From positions 1 to 64,000 of the forward strand of contig MKWP01000016.1 in the NCBI GenBank assembly GCA_001899805.1: a stretch of DNA of 64,000 bases. Direction: 5' to 3'. This DNA comes from Lysobacterales bacterium 66-474. GTDB taxonomy: Bacteria > Pseudomonadota > Gammaproteobacteria > Xanthomonadales > Rhodanobacteraceae. A program made the position numbers and the translations under genes. Position 1 is the first letter of the stretch; every line of letters starts with the position of its first letter. Shown one piece after another: positions 17,895 through 26,720 of this stretch. A model generated the notes under the pieces. It saw only the letters and a program-made list of their open reading frames with translations, had not been told where the DNA came from and ran no database searches.

Positions 17895-20564
17895 CTACAA
17901 CCAACGCCCGAACCTGCGCATGTAGATCGTCTTCACGACCTGCGTCAGCGCGCAATACGCGACCACCGTCGCGGCCAGCCAGCCGAAGTATTCCAGCGGC
18001 AGTTCGACCATGCCGAGGTGCCGGCCGAGCGCCGTGTAGGGAATCGCGATGCCGATCGCGATGATCGCGCCGGTAAGCGCGAGCACCGGCGCCGAGGCCG
18101 CGCTCTGCAGGAATGGAATCCTGCGCGTCCGGATCATGTGCACCACCAGCGTTTGCGTGATCAGGCTTTCCACGAACCAGCCGGACTGGAAGAACGCCTG
18201 GTGCGCGGGTGCGACGGAATTGGCGCCGAACCAGAACCACAGCAGCAGGAACGTGGTGATGTCGAACACCGAACTCGTCGGTCCGATCCAGGCCATGAAG
18301 CGGCCGATGTCGCCCGCATCCCACTTGCGCGGGTAGCGGATGTATTCCTCGTCCATGCGGTCGAACGGAATCGACAGTTGCGAAATGTCGTAGAGCAGGT
18401 TCAGCACCAGGATCTGCAGCGGCAGCATCGGCAGGAACGGCAGGAAGATGCTGGCGATCAGCATGCTGAACACGTTGCCGAAGTTGGAACTGGCCGTCAT
18501 CTTGATGTACTTGATGATGTTGCCGAAGGTGACGCGGCCCTCCAGCACCCCCTCTTCCAGCACCATCAGGTTTTTTTCGAGCAGGATGATGTCGGCCGAT
18601 TCCTTGGCGATGTCGGTCGCGGTGTCCACCGAGATGCCGACGTCGGCCGCGCGCAACGCGGGCGCGTCGTTGATGCCGTCGCCGAGGAAGCCGACAGTGT
18701 GGCCCTGGCGCTGCAGCGACGCCACCACCCGCGCCTTCTGCAGCGGCGACATCTTGGCGAATACCGTGGTGCGGGCGACCGCCGTGTCGAAAGCCGCGCC
18801 GTCGAGATCCTCGAGGTCGCGCCCGAGCGCCGAATGTTCGACATCCAACCCGACCTCGCGGCAAATCTTGCGGGTGACCGCCTCGTTGTCGCCGGTGATC
18901 ACCTTCACGGCGACGCCGTGCTGGTGCAGCGCCGCGATCGCGGTGTGTGCGGTGTCCTTGGGCGGATCGAGGAAGGCCAGGCAGCCGATCGCGGTCAAGC
19001 CCTGCTCGTCGGCGACGCCATACGCGCGGCCCGGCGTGCGTTGATGCTTGATCGCGACGACCAGCACGCGCAACCCGTCTTCGTTCAAACCGTGGGTCAT
19101 CTCGCGGATGGTGTCGCGGCGATGGTCGGTCATCGGCATGTCCCGACCGCCCTCGCGCGCAAACGTGCAGATCGACAGCATCTCCTCGACCGCGCCCTTG
19201 CAGATCAGGATTTCGTCGGCATCCGCCGCTGTGTCCGTCGGCGCCAGCACCACCGACATGCGGCGGCGCTGGAAGTCGAACGGAATTTCGTCCGCGACTT
19301 TCCATTTCGCGACGGAATGTTCGAGGTCGCGGTGCGAGAGCACCGCCTTGTCCATCAGGTTCTTGAGGCCGGTCTGGAAGTGGCTGTTGAGATAACCGTA
19401 TTCCAGCGCGTCGTCGGATTCCTCGCCGTCGAGATCGAGGTGCTGTTCCAGCACGATCCGGTCGAGGGTGAGCGTGCCGGTCTTGTCGGTGCACAACACG
19501 TCCATCGCGCCGAAGTTCTGGATCGCGTTGAGCTGCTTCACCACCACCTTGCGCCTGGACATCGCCAGCGCACCCTTGGCGAGGTTGGCGGTGACGATCA
19601 ACGGCAGCATTTCGGGCGTGAGGCCGACGGCGACCGAAATCGCGAACAGGAAAGCCTCCAGCCAGTTGCCCTTGCCGAAGCCCTGGATCAGGAACACGAT
19701 CGGCGCCATCACCGCCATGAAGCGGATCAGCAGCCACGACACGCTTTTGACGCCGCGGTCGAAACCGGTTTCCGCACGCTGGCCGGTGAGCGCGCGCGCC
19801 AGCGAACCAAGGTACGTGCGCGGGCCGGTCGCAACGACCACCGAGGTCGCGCTGCCGCTGACCACGTTGGTGCCCATGTAGCACACGGTCGGCAGGTCCA
19901 GCGGCTCGATCCGTGCATCGGTTTTCACGGCGTGCTCGGGCGCGGTCTTCTCGACCGGGATGGATTCGCCGGTGAGGATCGCCTGCGAGATGAACAGGTC
20001 CTTCGCGCCGAGCAGGCGCAGGTCGGCGGGCACCATGTCGCCGGCGGATAGGTGCACGATGTCGCCCGCGACCAGTTCGATCACCGGCACCTCGATGCGT
20101 TCGCTGTGGCCGTCCGAGGCGCGCCGCGTCACCGTCGCGGTGTTGCGCACCATCGCCTTCAACTTTTCCGCTGCACGCGAGGAACGGAATTCCTGGGTGA
20201 AGCTCAGCACCACGCTGATGCCCACCATCACGGCGATGATGATGGGCCCGGTCCAGTCATCCGGCGAGGTCGCCAACTGCACGCCCGCCAGCAACAGCAG
20301 CACGATGATGAACGGATTCTTGAAGGTGCGCGCGAGCTGCAGCGCCCAGTGCGGCGGCTTCTCGTGCACGGCCTCGTTGGCGCCATCGCGGTCGAGGCGG
20401 TCTTCGATCTGTGTTTCGTCGAGGCCGGCGTGGCCGGTATCCAACGCCGCGAACAACGCTTGCTCGTCCTGCCAGGCGAAGGCTGCCGCGACCGGGTGCG
20501 CGTGCACCCTGCCCGGCTTGCCGGCCGCTGTTGCATCGGAGGGTTTGGGAGCAGGACCGGACAT
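17895..20564 (-). CDS. mgtA: Mg2+-importing P-type ATPase (MgtA/MgtB, P3B type)
   Basis: 889 residues, normal family length. It imports Mg2+ across the inner membrane with ATP hydrolysis. Visible motifs: actuator ILTGESIPVEK, phosphorylation site CTDKTGTLTLD, KVITGDNE and GDGINDAPAL. The characteristic MgtA C-terminal region follows (SQLSIPFDRMDEEYIRYP), then the last transmembrane helices. The ATG at 20564 is preferred over a GTG one codon earlier. No neighbour is obviously linked. The 5' region on the same strand contains a dispersed repeat copy and a small candidate reading frame at 20834-20965; enterobacterial mgtA is controlled by a Mg2+-responsive leader, but no such structure could be assigned here. 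Confidence 0.95.
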   Translation of the reverse strand: MSGPAPKPSDATAAGKPGRVHAHPVAAAFAWQDEQALFAALDTGHAGLDETQIEDRLDRDGANEAVHEKPPHWALQLARTFKNPFIIVLLLLAGVQLATSPDDWTGPIIIAVMVGISVVLSFTQEFRSSRAAEKLKAMVRNTATVTRRASDGHSERIEVPVIELVAGDIVHLSAGDMVPADLRLLGAKDLFISQAILTGESIPVEKTAPEHAVKTDARIEPLDLPTVCYMGTNVVSGSATSVVVATGPRTYLGSLARALTGQRAETGFDRGVKSVSWLLIRFMAVMAPIVFLIQGFGKGNWLEAFLFAISVAVGLTPEMLPLIVTANLAKGALAMSRRKVVVKQLNAIQNFGAMDVLCTDKTGTLTLDRIVLEQHLDLDGEESDDALEYGYLNSHFQTGLKNLMDKAVLSHRDLEHSVAKWKVADEIPFDFQRRRMSVVLAPTDTAADADEILICKGAVEEMLSICTFAREGGRDMPMTDHRRDTIREMTHGLNEDGLRVLVVAIKHQRTPGRAYGVADEQGLTAIGCLAFLDPPKDTAHTAIAALHQHGVAVKVITGDNEAVTRKICREVGLDVEHSALGRDLEDLDGAAFDTAVARTTVFAKMSPLQKARVVASLQRQGHTVGFLGDGINDAPALRAADVGISVDTATDIAKESADIILLEKNLMVLEEGVLEGRVTFGNIIKYIKMTASSNFGNVFSMLIASIFLPFLPMLPLQILVLNLLYDISQLSIPFDRMDEEYIRYPRKWDAGDIGRFMAWIGPTSSVFDITTFLLLWFWFGANSVAPAHQAFFQSGWFVESLITQTLVVHMIRTRRIPFLQSAASAPVLALTGAIIAIGIAIPYTALGRHLGMVELPLEYFGWLAATVVAYCALTQVVKTIYMRRFGRWL

Positions 20565-20624
20565 CACTCGTTTCCATGGCGGGGAACACGCACCCGCGAA
20601 ACGAGCGGCGGATCCGCGGGGTTA

Positions 20625-20748
20625 CATTATTTGTGCGATCGTCCTTGATCGCCGCTTCGTTCGGCGGTACCGCGAACAAACAAATGCGAGCGTGTGGAGA
20701 CCAGAACGGCCCTCCATGGCCTGACTTTCCACAACGGCCGCTTCGAAC
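20625..20748 (-). repeat. Dispersed repeat family, copy 1
   Basis: Read on the minus strand, it begins TTCGAAGCGGCC, continues GTTGTGGAAAGTCAGG with a GGCC...GGCC pair and CGTTCTGG, and ends GCGGCGATCAAGGACGATCG. The two ends match copies at 26599-26720 and 32533-32678; the centre is unrelated. It lies in the mgtA upstream region. Confidence 0.75.
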
Positions 20749-20833
20749 AAACCGTTGCGCAGCAGCGCGCGCATGAAAGATCGCGTGCGTATTCGTGGCG
20801 GAGGCCGCAGGCCCGGTTGGCGGATCGCGAGCA

Positions 20834-20965
20834 TCATGCGGCCTGCGACTGCCCGCGCGGCGCGGGCACGGTCACGTTCCACTCGCGACGGCGGCCGTCG
20901 CGGCGGTTCGAATGCGCATGACGGGCTGCCAGGCGCGCACGCAGGAAGTTGCGAAGGAGGTTCAT
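20834..20965 (-). CDS. Candidate small Arg-rich protein (43 residues) upstream of mgtA
   Basis: The ATG at 20965 is preceded by a good ribosome site (GAGGAGATGGGCC before ATG). The product starts MNLLRNFLRARLAARHAHSN and ends in PAPRGQSQAA; it is strongly basic. It lies on the same strand as mgtA, 269 nt upstream of it. No family is recognised. It could be a leader peptide, a small independent protein, or chance; the ribosome site is the main support. Confidence 0.3.
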   Translation of the reverse strand: MNLLRNFLRARLAARHAHSNRRDGRRREWNVTVPAPRGQSQAA

Positions 20966-21380
20966 GGCCCATCTCCTCTTCAAAGCAGTGCCGCAGCACC
21001 GCGCGAGGAACGGGCCGGACGCGCCTAGTCGAGGCGGGTACCAGCCGGCCGGGCGCGATTGCCGCGGGCGATCGGTTCGATTGTGGCCGCCGCCACCCGA
21101 TGCAAGCGGATGCCGGCGGTGCGACTAGGGTGTACGTCCATGGTCATGGTTGATGGAGGACAGTGCCGATGCGCGCAGCGCGCCCATCGGCGCGCGCATT
21201 GTCGTGCCGCACCGACGCCACGTCAACCCTTCGCCCGCACCCGAATTCATGGGCGACCGCTGCCCCGCAAAAAGAACATGGACGAGTGCGCGATCGTCCG
21301 TGCCATGTTTGGCCAGGCACCGGTCGGCGCCGCGGCAGGCGCGCTATCATTCCGGGGTGATTACCGTGGTCTTTGCTCCG
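20966..21380. other. Gap upstream of the Sco-type gene, no convincing gene
   Basis: The stretch is GC-rich and open in several frames, but none has a plausible start, composition or recognisable motif. A TATCAT at 21345-21350 could be the -10 element for the Sco-type gene that starts at 21381; no good -35 is seen at the right distance. Confidence 0.4.
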
Positions 21381-21986
21381 ATGTCCAAGCTCCGCTTCCC
21401 CTTGCGTTGGCTGTTGCCCGTCTGTGCCGCCCTGCTGCTCGCCGCCTGCCAGTCGCATGTCGATTGGCAGCTCGACAACGTGCAGGGCCATCTGCCCGAC
21501 CTGAAATTCCAGCTTACCGACGATCTCGGTCAACCCGTCACGGCGGCGACGTACCGCGGCAAGGTGGCAGTGTTGTATTTCGGCTACACGCATTGCCCGG
21601 ACGTGTGCCCGCTGACGCTGGTGCACCTGCACACGGTGCTGCAGAAACTGGGCAAGCAGGCCGACGACGTGCGGATATTGTTCGTCACGGTGGACCCGAC
21701 CCGCGACACGGTGCCGGTGCTGCACCAGTACGTCACCGCGTTCGATCCGCGCGTGGTGGGCCTGACCGGCAGCCAGGACGCGATCGCGCAACTGGCCAAG
21801 CGCTACCGCGCGTTCTACAAGCCGGAGCCGGCCCAAGCTTCGTCGTCGGACGATTACGAAGTCACCCACAGCTCGGCCATCTACATCTTCGACCGCAAGG
21901 GCCGCGCACAGGTGCTGGCGACACCGGGCTCGACCAATGAAGCGATCCTGCACGACCTGAAGATCCTGCTGGAGCAATCGCCATGA
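21381..21986 (+). CDS. Sco1/SenC-type copper chaperone lipoprotein
   Basis: 201 residues. It delivers copper to, or reduces, the CuA site of cytochrome c oxidase. A lipoprotein signal is present (LLPVCAALLLAACQS), anchoring it to the periplasmic face. The Cu-binding residues are intact: CPDVC within GYTHCPDVCPLT and the distal His in DYEVTHSSA. FVTVDPTRD is the family signature. The ATG at 21381 gives a compact lipoprotein signal. Its last codons overlap the PCuAC gene (ATGA), so the two are translationally coupled. Confidence 0.94.
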   Translation: MSKLRFPLRWLLPVCAALLLAACQSHVDWQLDNVQGHLPDLKFQLTDDLGQPVTAATYRGKVAVLYFGYTHCPDVCPLTLVHLHTVLQKLGKQADDVRILFVTVDPTRDTVPVLHQYVTAFDPRVVGLTGSQDAIAQLAKRYRAFYKPEPAQASSSDDYEVTHSSAIYIFDRKGRAQVLATPGSTNEAILHDLKILLEQSP

Positions 21987-22438
21987 CGTTCCGCAGCGTG
22001 TTGGCCGCCGCGTTGTTCGCGCTGTCGTTCGCGGCGACTGCTGCTGCGCCTGCGCCCGAGGGCGTGCGTGTCGAACATGCATGGATTCGCTGGCTGCCGG
22101 CCCAGCTGCCCTCGGCGGGTTACGCGGTGATCGTGAACGACAGCGATGCGGGCGTGCGCCTGACCGGCGCGCACAGCGCGGATTACGGCATGGTGATGTT
22201 GCACCGCTCGATGCTGGCGAACAGCGACAGCCGGATGGAAATGGTCAACGAGCTCGACATTCCCGCGCACGGCAGCGTGAAGCTGGCGCCGGGCGGCTAC
22301 CACCTGATGCTGACGCAGCCGGTGCGCGCGCTCAAGCCCGGCGACAAGGTGGCAATGACGCTGGAATTCGCCGGCGGCGCCGAGCTTCAGACCGTCTTTT
22401 CGGTGCTCCCGGCGAACGCATCCGGCCCGGCGGATTGA
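21983..22438 (+). CDS. Periplasmic copper chaperone PCuAC
   Basis: 151 residues with a signal peptide (VLAAALFALSFAATAAA). PCuAC proteins carry Cu(I) to oxidase assembly together with Sco. The His/Met ligands expected for the motif are visible: LHRSM, RMEMV about ten residues later, and GYHLML. It overlaps the Sco gene by four bases (ATGA). Its 3' end overlaps the convergent ctaG-like gene by about 52 bp, so transcripts from the two strands interfere. Confidence 0.92.
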   Translation: MTFRSVLAAALFALSFAATAAAPAPEGVRVEHAWIRWLPAQLPSAGYAVIVNDSDAGVRLTGAHSADYGMVMLHRSMLANSDSRMEMVNELDIPAHGSVKLAPGGYHLMLTQPVRALKPGDKVAMTLEFAGGAELQTVFSVLPANASGPAD

Positions 22439-23322
22439 CGCATCGCCGCGGCATTGCGTGCGCGGATCAATTCGCGTTGGCGGCGATTGCGCGGCAGACG
22501 GCCCTTGGCGTCGAGCCGCAGCCAGTGGCCGAACGCGATGATCGCGGCCAGCACGCTCATTCCCGCGCCCGGTATCCACAGGATCAGGCCGCCCAGGTAT
22601 TGGTCGGTGGCGGGCGTGATGCCGTTGAATGCGCGTCCGCACAGGCTGTAGATCGGGTACAGGTCGACGGTGGTGAACGTGATGTACGCGCCGGCCACGA
22701 TCAGCGGCACCATCACCAGCATTTCGACCAGGACCCGCATCCCGGGCGACAGGCGCGCGGGCGGCTTGGGGCGATGGTCGAGGATCAGCCACCAATACAG
22801 CAGTCCGGCCACGACCATGCTCCAGTTCATGACGCGGTACAGGCGCCAGTCCAGCATGGCGTAGAACAGTACCGACGGCCACAGCCAGAACAGCATCACG
22901 CCGACGAACAACAACGATGCGATCCACGGGTTGAGGAAAAAACCGGCAATCCGGCGCACCGGCGTGCTGCGCGCAAGCGGCCGCAACCAACGCACCCGCC
23001 ACGACAGCGGCAACCCGCGGCGCAATACCACGCCTGGATACGCCAGCACGACGAGGAAGGGACCGAGGTGCTGCAGCCCGAACTGCTGCAGACGGTTCAC
23101 GAAGAACTCGTGCTCGGCGTAATAGTCGAGGTGTGTGTGCAGGCTGAGGTAAATGGTGAACAAGCCCAGCCAGAACAACAGTTGCCGGGACCGCGGCGCA
23201 CCTGCCGGTGAACGTCGCGCGCCGCGCCAGTACAACCACGCGGCGCCGGCAAAAGCCACGACCGCCGTCACCGAGGGTTCCCAGGGAACCCACCAGCGCA
23301 AGAAATCCAGGAACACGTTCAA
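22387..23322 (-). CDS. Cytochrome c oxidase assembly factor, caa3-type CtaG family
   Basis: About 311 residues with seven or so hydrophobic helices and the family pattern THLDYYAEHEFFVN, LQHLGPFLVV, LNPWIASLLF, MNWSMVVAGLLYWWLILDHR. This is the Bacillus-CtaG-like membrane family, not the Cox11 family that is also called CtaG. Starts are poor: a TTG at 23322 or a GTG at 23316; TTG gives the better N-terminus. It probably acts in copper insertion, next to Sco and PCuAC, with which it converges. Confidence 0.85.
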   Translation of the reverse strand: MNVFLDFLRWWVPWEPSVTAVVAFAGAAWLYWRGARRSPAGAPRSRQLLFWLGLFTIYLSLHTHLDYYAEHEFFVNRLQQFGLQHLGPFLVVLAYPGVVLRRGLPLSWRVRWLRPLARSTPVRRIAGFFLNPWIASLLFVGVMLFWLWPSVLFYAMLDWRLYRVMNWSMVVAGLLYWWLILDHRPKPPARLSPGMRVLVEMLVMVPLIVAGAYITFTTVDLYPIYSLCGRAFNGITPATDQYLGGLILWIPGAGMSVLAAIIAFGHWLRLDAKGRLPRNRRQRELIRARNAAAMRQSAGPDAFAGSTEKTV

Positions 23323-23398
23323 ACCATCACCTGAAGCACGCGGGGAGCGTTGCACGAAACCGTTGTACGGCAACCTGTCATGAAACCACAATCGCGCC

Positions 23399-25591
23399 TC
23401 AATCGCCAGCCGGAACCTTGCTCCGCAAGCTGTCGAGGAACACCGGCACGTCGGCGGCGGCCAGCGGGCGCGCATACAGGTAACCCTGCACCAGGTCGCA
23501 GCCGAACTCCCGCAGCAGCCGTTCCTGCTCGGCGCTTTCCACGCCCTCGGCCACCACCTGCAGGCCGAGGCCGCGGCCCAGCGCGATGATGGATTTCACG
23601 ATCGCGCGGTCGCCGACCTCGGTCATGAGGTTGCGCACGAAGGTACGGTCGATCTTGATCTGGTCGACCGTGAGGTTCTTCAGCGATTCGAGGTTGGAAT
23701 AACCCGTCCCGAAATCGTCGACCGCCACCCGCATGCCGCCGGTGGTGAGATTCTCCAGCTCCGGCAAACCGCCCTTCACGTCCTGCACGAAGTGGCGTTC
23801 GGTGATCTCCAGCACCAGATCGTCGGTGGCCACGCCGTGTTCGCGCATCGCCGCGACCAGGTGTTGCTGGAACTTGCCGATCACCCTCAATTGCTGCCCG
23901 GACACATTGATCGCGACATAGAACGGCGGCAAGCCGGCGCGTTTCCATGCCGCCGCCTGCCGACACGCCTCGCGCACCACCCACGCGCCGATCGGTTCGA
24001 TCAGGCGCGATTCCTCGGCCAGGTTGATGAAGGTGGCCGGTCCCACCACGCCCATGCCGGGGCGATTCCAGTACAGCAGTGCCTCGACGCCCGCGACGCG
24101 ACGCCCGCGCACATCGATGATGGGCTGGTAGCGCAATATGAATTGCGAGCGCACGATCGCGACCCTGAGCGCGGCCTGCATGTCGTGCCGCCAGCTCACC
24201 GCCTCGCCCATCCAGGGCCGGAACCGCTGCACGTTGTTGCCGCCTTCCTCCTTGGCCCGGAACAGCGCGGTATCGGCCTGCCGGACCAGGTTCTCCGCGT
24301 CCAGCGCGTCCTCGGGAAACATGCTGAAGCCCGCGCTGCCCGCTATGTCCAGCATGCGGCCTTCGATCTCGACCGGCTTGCACAGCTGTTCCACCAGGCT
24401 CCCGACCAGCGTCTCGGCCTGCGTGGCGCTGGTGTTCGGCATCAGCAACAGGAACTCGTCGCCGCCGAACCGGCACAGGATGTCGTCCTCGCGCATGCCC
24501 TTGCCGAGCCGCTGCGCCGCCGCGCAGATCACGTCGTCGCCCACGCTGTGCCCGGCGGTATCGTTGATTTCCTTGAAGTTGTCGAGGTCGAAGAACGCCA
24601 CCGCCAGTTCCTGCCCGGTGTGGCGCGCCGTCGCCAGCGCCTGTTCGAACTGGCCGCGCAGGTGGGTGCGGTTGGGCAGTCCCGTCAGCGAATCGAAATA
24701 AGCCAGGTGGCGGATGCGCGCCTGCGCGTAACGCAGCTCGGCGGTGTCGATGCAGACATGGATGCGGAACATGACGTCGCCGATGGCATCGCGCACCGCC
24801 ACCACCGAGCTGTTCAGCGACTTGGCTTCGCCGTTGTGGCGCCGCCACGCCAGATCGCCGCTCCACGACCCGGTGTCGCGCAGCGCGGCATCGTGTTCCT
24901 GCAAATTCCCGTTCCCGTCCAGGATGTCCCGCAACCGGCGGCCGACCAGCTCGTCGCGGCTGTAGCCGAGCATGCCGAGGAAGGCGCTGTTCACCGACAC
25001 GATGCGGTCGTGCGCGTCGCTGATCACGATGCCGTCGCTGCCCGCCTCGAACACGCTGGCCGCCAGTTGCAACTGGCGTTCGTCGCCGAGCCGTTCGGTG
25101 ATGTCGGTGTAGGAACCTGCCGTGCGCAGGGGCGAACCGTCCGCGGCGTACTTGGTGACGCTGCGCGCCAGGATCGTCAGCACCCGGCCATCGCGCGTGC
25201 GCATGCGCATCAACCTGCGCAGCTCGTCGGTGCGGCCCGCCTCCATGTGGGCGAACAGCGCCGCGCGCGCACTCTCGTAGTCTTCCGGCGACATGATGCG
25301 CTCGAGGTCGGCCGGCCCCGACAACTCCGACTCGTCGTAGCCCAGCATCTGGTGCACGCGCGGCGAGAAATACATCCGCCCGTTGACGACGTCGAAATCC
25401 CAGATGCCGTCGTTGGCGCCTTCGGCGGCCAGCATGTAGCGTTCGCGGCTGACATCGAGTTCGCGGGCAACCCGTTTTTGCCGGCGCAACGACCACGTCG
25501 CCAGCACGATGCTGGTGAACGCCGCCACGATCGCCACGCCAAGCAGGATCAGCTCCACGCCTTGCCACGCCTTCCACAGAGCCCAGACCAC
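23399..25591 (-). CDS. Membrane-anchored PAS-PAS-GGDEF-EAL cyclic-di-GMP enzyme
   Basis: About 730 residues. One N-terminal TM helix (VELILLGVAIVAAFTSIVLA) is followed by two PAS domains (GIWDFDVVNGRMYFSP; SDGIVISDAHDRIVSVNSAF), a GGDEF domain with intact RFGGDEFLLLMP, and an EAL domain with VEALLYW, VAVDDFGTGYSNL and QIKIDRTFV. Both cyclase and phosphodiesterase sites look usable, so net activity cannot be told. The start is uncertain: GTG at 25591 or GTG at 25558; the frame stays open far upstream inside cyoE, but that part is not protein-like. It starts about 50 nt after cyoE on the same strand, so it is likely transcribed with heme A biosynthesis. Confidence 0.9.
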   Translation of the reverse strand: MVWALWKAWQGVELILLGVAIVAAFTSIVLATWSLRRQKRVARELDVSRERYMLAAEGANDGIWDFDVVNGRMYFSPRVHQMLGYDESELSGPADLERIMSPEDYESARAALFAHMEAGRTDELRRLMRMRTRDGRVLTILARSVTKYAADGSPLRTAGSYTDITERLGDERQLQLAASVFEAGSDGIVISDAHDRIVSVNSAFLGMLGYSRDELVGRRLRDILDGNGNLQEHDAALRDTGSWSGDLAWRRHNGEAKSLNSSVVAVRDAIGDVMFRIHVCIDTAELRYAQARIRHLAYFDSLTGLPNRTHLRGQFEQALATARHTGQELAVAFFDLDNFKEINDTAGHSVGDDVICAAAQRLGKGMREDDILCRFGGDEFLLLMPNTSATQAETLVGSLVEQLCKPVEIEGRMLDIAGSAGFSMFPEDALDAENLVRQADTALFRAKEEGGNNVQRFRPWMGEAVSWRHDMQAALRVAIVRSQFILRYQPIIDVRGRRVAGVEALLYWNRPGMGVVGPATFINLAEESRLIEPIGAWVVREACRQAAAWKRAGLPPFYVAINVSGQQLRVIGKFQQHLVAAMREHGVATDDLVLEITERHFVQDVKGGLPELENLTTGGMRVAVDDFGTGYSNLESLKNLTVDQIKIDRTFVRNLMTEVGDRAIVKSIIALGRGLGLQVVAEGVESAEQERLLREFGCDLVQGYLYARPLAAADVPVFLDSLRSKVPAGD

Positions 25592-25644
25592 GCCGGGCTC
25601 GCGCACCCGTCGGCACGCCCCCCACCCTGCGTGCGCCGTCCAGC

Positions 25645-26565
25645 TTACCCGATCCGTTCGAGGACATAACCCCCGATGCGAACCACCGGCGCGGCCAGCC
25701 AATGGTCCACCAGCAGGAAGGCAAACAGCGCGATCAGGTATACGATGGAATAGCCGAAGGCGCTCATCGCGAAGCGCTCGTCGGGGGGACGCATCAGGCG
25801 CACCGCGTAGTACAGGTAGGCGATGCCCAGCACCGCCGCGCCCCCCAGGTACAGCAACCCGCTCATCCCGGTGAGGTAGGGCAGCAGGCTCGCCAGCACC
25901 AGGATGATCGTGTAGGCCAGTACATGCCAGCGGGTGAATTCGACCCCGTACACCACCGGCAGCATCGGGATGCAGGCGCGCCGGTAGTCCTCGCGGCGGA
26001 AGATCGCCAGCGACCAGAAGTGCGGCGGCGTCCAGGCGAACACGATCAGCACCAGCAACAGGCCGTAGGCCCAGTCGCGCAGGCTGCCCATCCCGGTCAC
26101 CGCGGCCCAGCCGAGCAGCGGCGGGATCGCGCCGGCGAGGCCGCCGATCACGATGTTCTGCGGGGTCGCGCGCTTCAGGAACGCGGTGTAGATCACCGCG
26201 TAGCCGATCAGGCCGATGAAGGTGAGCAGCGCGGTCAGCCAGTTCACCAGCAGCGCAAGGACCAGCATCGAGGCCACGCCCAGCACCAGCGCGAAGCCCA
26301 GCACCTGGCGCGTGGTGAGCGTGCCGGTGACCAGCGGGCGGTGCGCGGTGCGTGCCATCACCCGGTCGATGCGCTGGTCGATCAACTGGTTCAATGCCGC
26401 GGCCGAGGACGACGCCATCCAGATGCCCAGCGTGCCGAACACCAATGCACGCCATGGCGGCAAGCCCGGCGCGGCGAGGAACATCCCGATCAATGCGGTG
26501 AACACCAGCAACGCGACGATGCGCGGCTTGGTGGCGGCAAGGTATTGGCCGGCGAGTGAAGTCAT
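25645..26565 (-). CDS. cyoE: Heme O synthase (protoheme IX farnesyltransferase)
   Basis: 306 residues, UbiA-type prenyltransferase with about nine TM helices. It attaches a farnesyl group to heme b to make heme O, the precursor of heme A. The Asp-rich motif is in [15 protein letters not shown], with HRPLVTG after it; the second conserved loop reads [19 protein letters not shown]. The ATG at 26565 is preferred over the preceding GTG. It follows ctaA and shares its direction; a dispersed repeat copy separates the two. Confidence 0.96.
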   Translation of the reverse strand: MTSLAGQYLAATKPRIVALLVFTALIGMFLAAPGLPPWRALVFGTLGIWMASSSAAALNQLIDQRIDRVMARTAHRPLVTGTLTTRQVLGFALVLGVASMLVLALLVNWLTALLTFIGLIGYAVIYTAFLKRATPQNIVIGGLAGAIPPLLGWAAVTGMGSLRDWAYGLLLVLIVFAWTPPHFWSLAIFRREDYRRACIPMLPVVYGVEFTRWHVLAYTIILVLASLLPYLTGMSGLLYLGGAAVLGIAYLYYAVRLMRPPDERFAMSAFGYSIVYLIALFAFLLVDHWLAAPVVRIGGYVLERIG

Positions 26566-26598
26566 CACACCATTTTAGTGCGGGCGGTCCGCCACTTC

Positions 26599-26720
26599 AT
26601 CCGAAGCGGCTCTTGTGGAAAGTCAGGACATGGATGTCCGTTCTGGTGTCGGTTGAGGCCGCACCGCCTCTCGCGTCGATTGGTCGGGCGACGCCGCGAT
26701 CACGGACGATCGCAGCAACA
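26599..26720 (+). repeat. Dispersed repeat family, copy 2 (overlaps ctaA 3' end)
   Basis: It begins ATCCGAAGCGGCTCTTGTGG, continues AAAGTCAGGACATGGATGTC and CGTTCTGG, and ends GCCGCGATCACGGACGATCG. The stop codon of ctaA and its last 30 or so codons lie within it. The element therefore supplies the C-terminal tail of heme A synthase. Confidence 0.75.

Noticed and set aside
20755-21153. Plus-strand frame of 132 codons upstream of the Sco-type gene
   Set aside because: Arg-rich, no ribosome site, no family, and it overlaps a repeat end and the better small minus-strand candidate.
25592-26455. Upstream extension of the GGDEF/EAL protein into cyoE
   Set aside because: The added 288 residues are His/Arg/Gly/Pro-rich and out of frame with cyoE, whose membrane protein is certain; a start at 25591 or 25558 gives a normal TM anchor.
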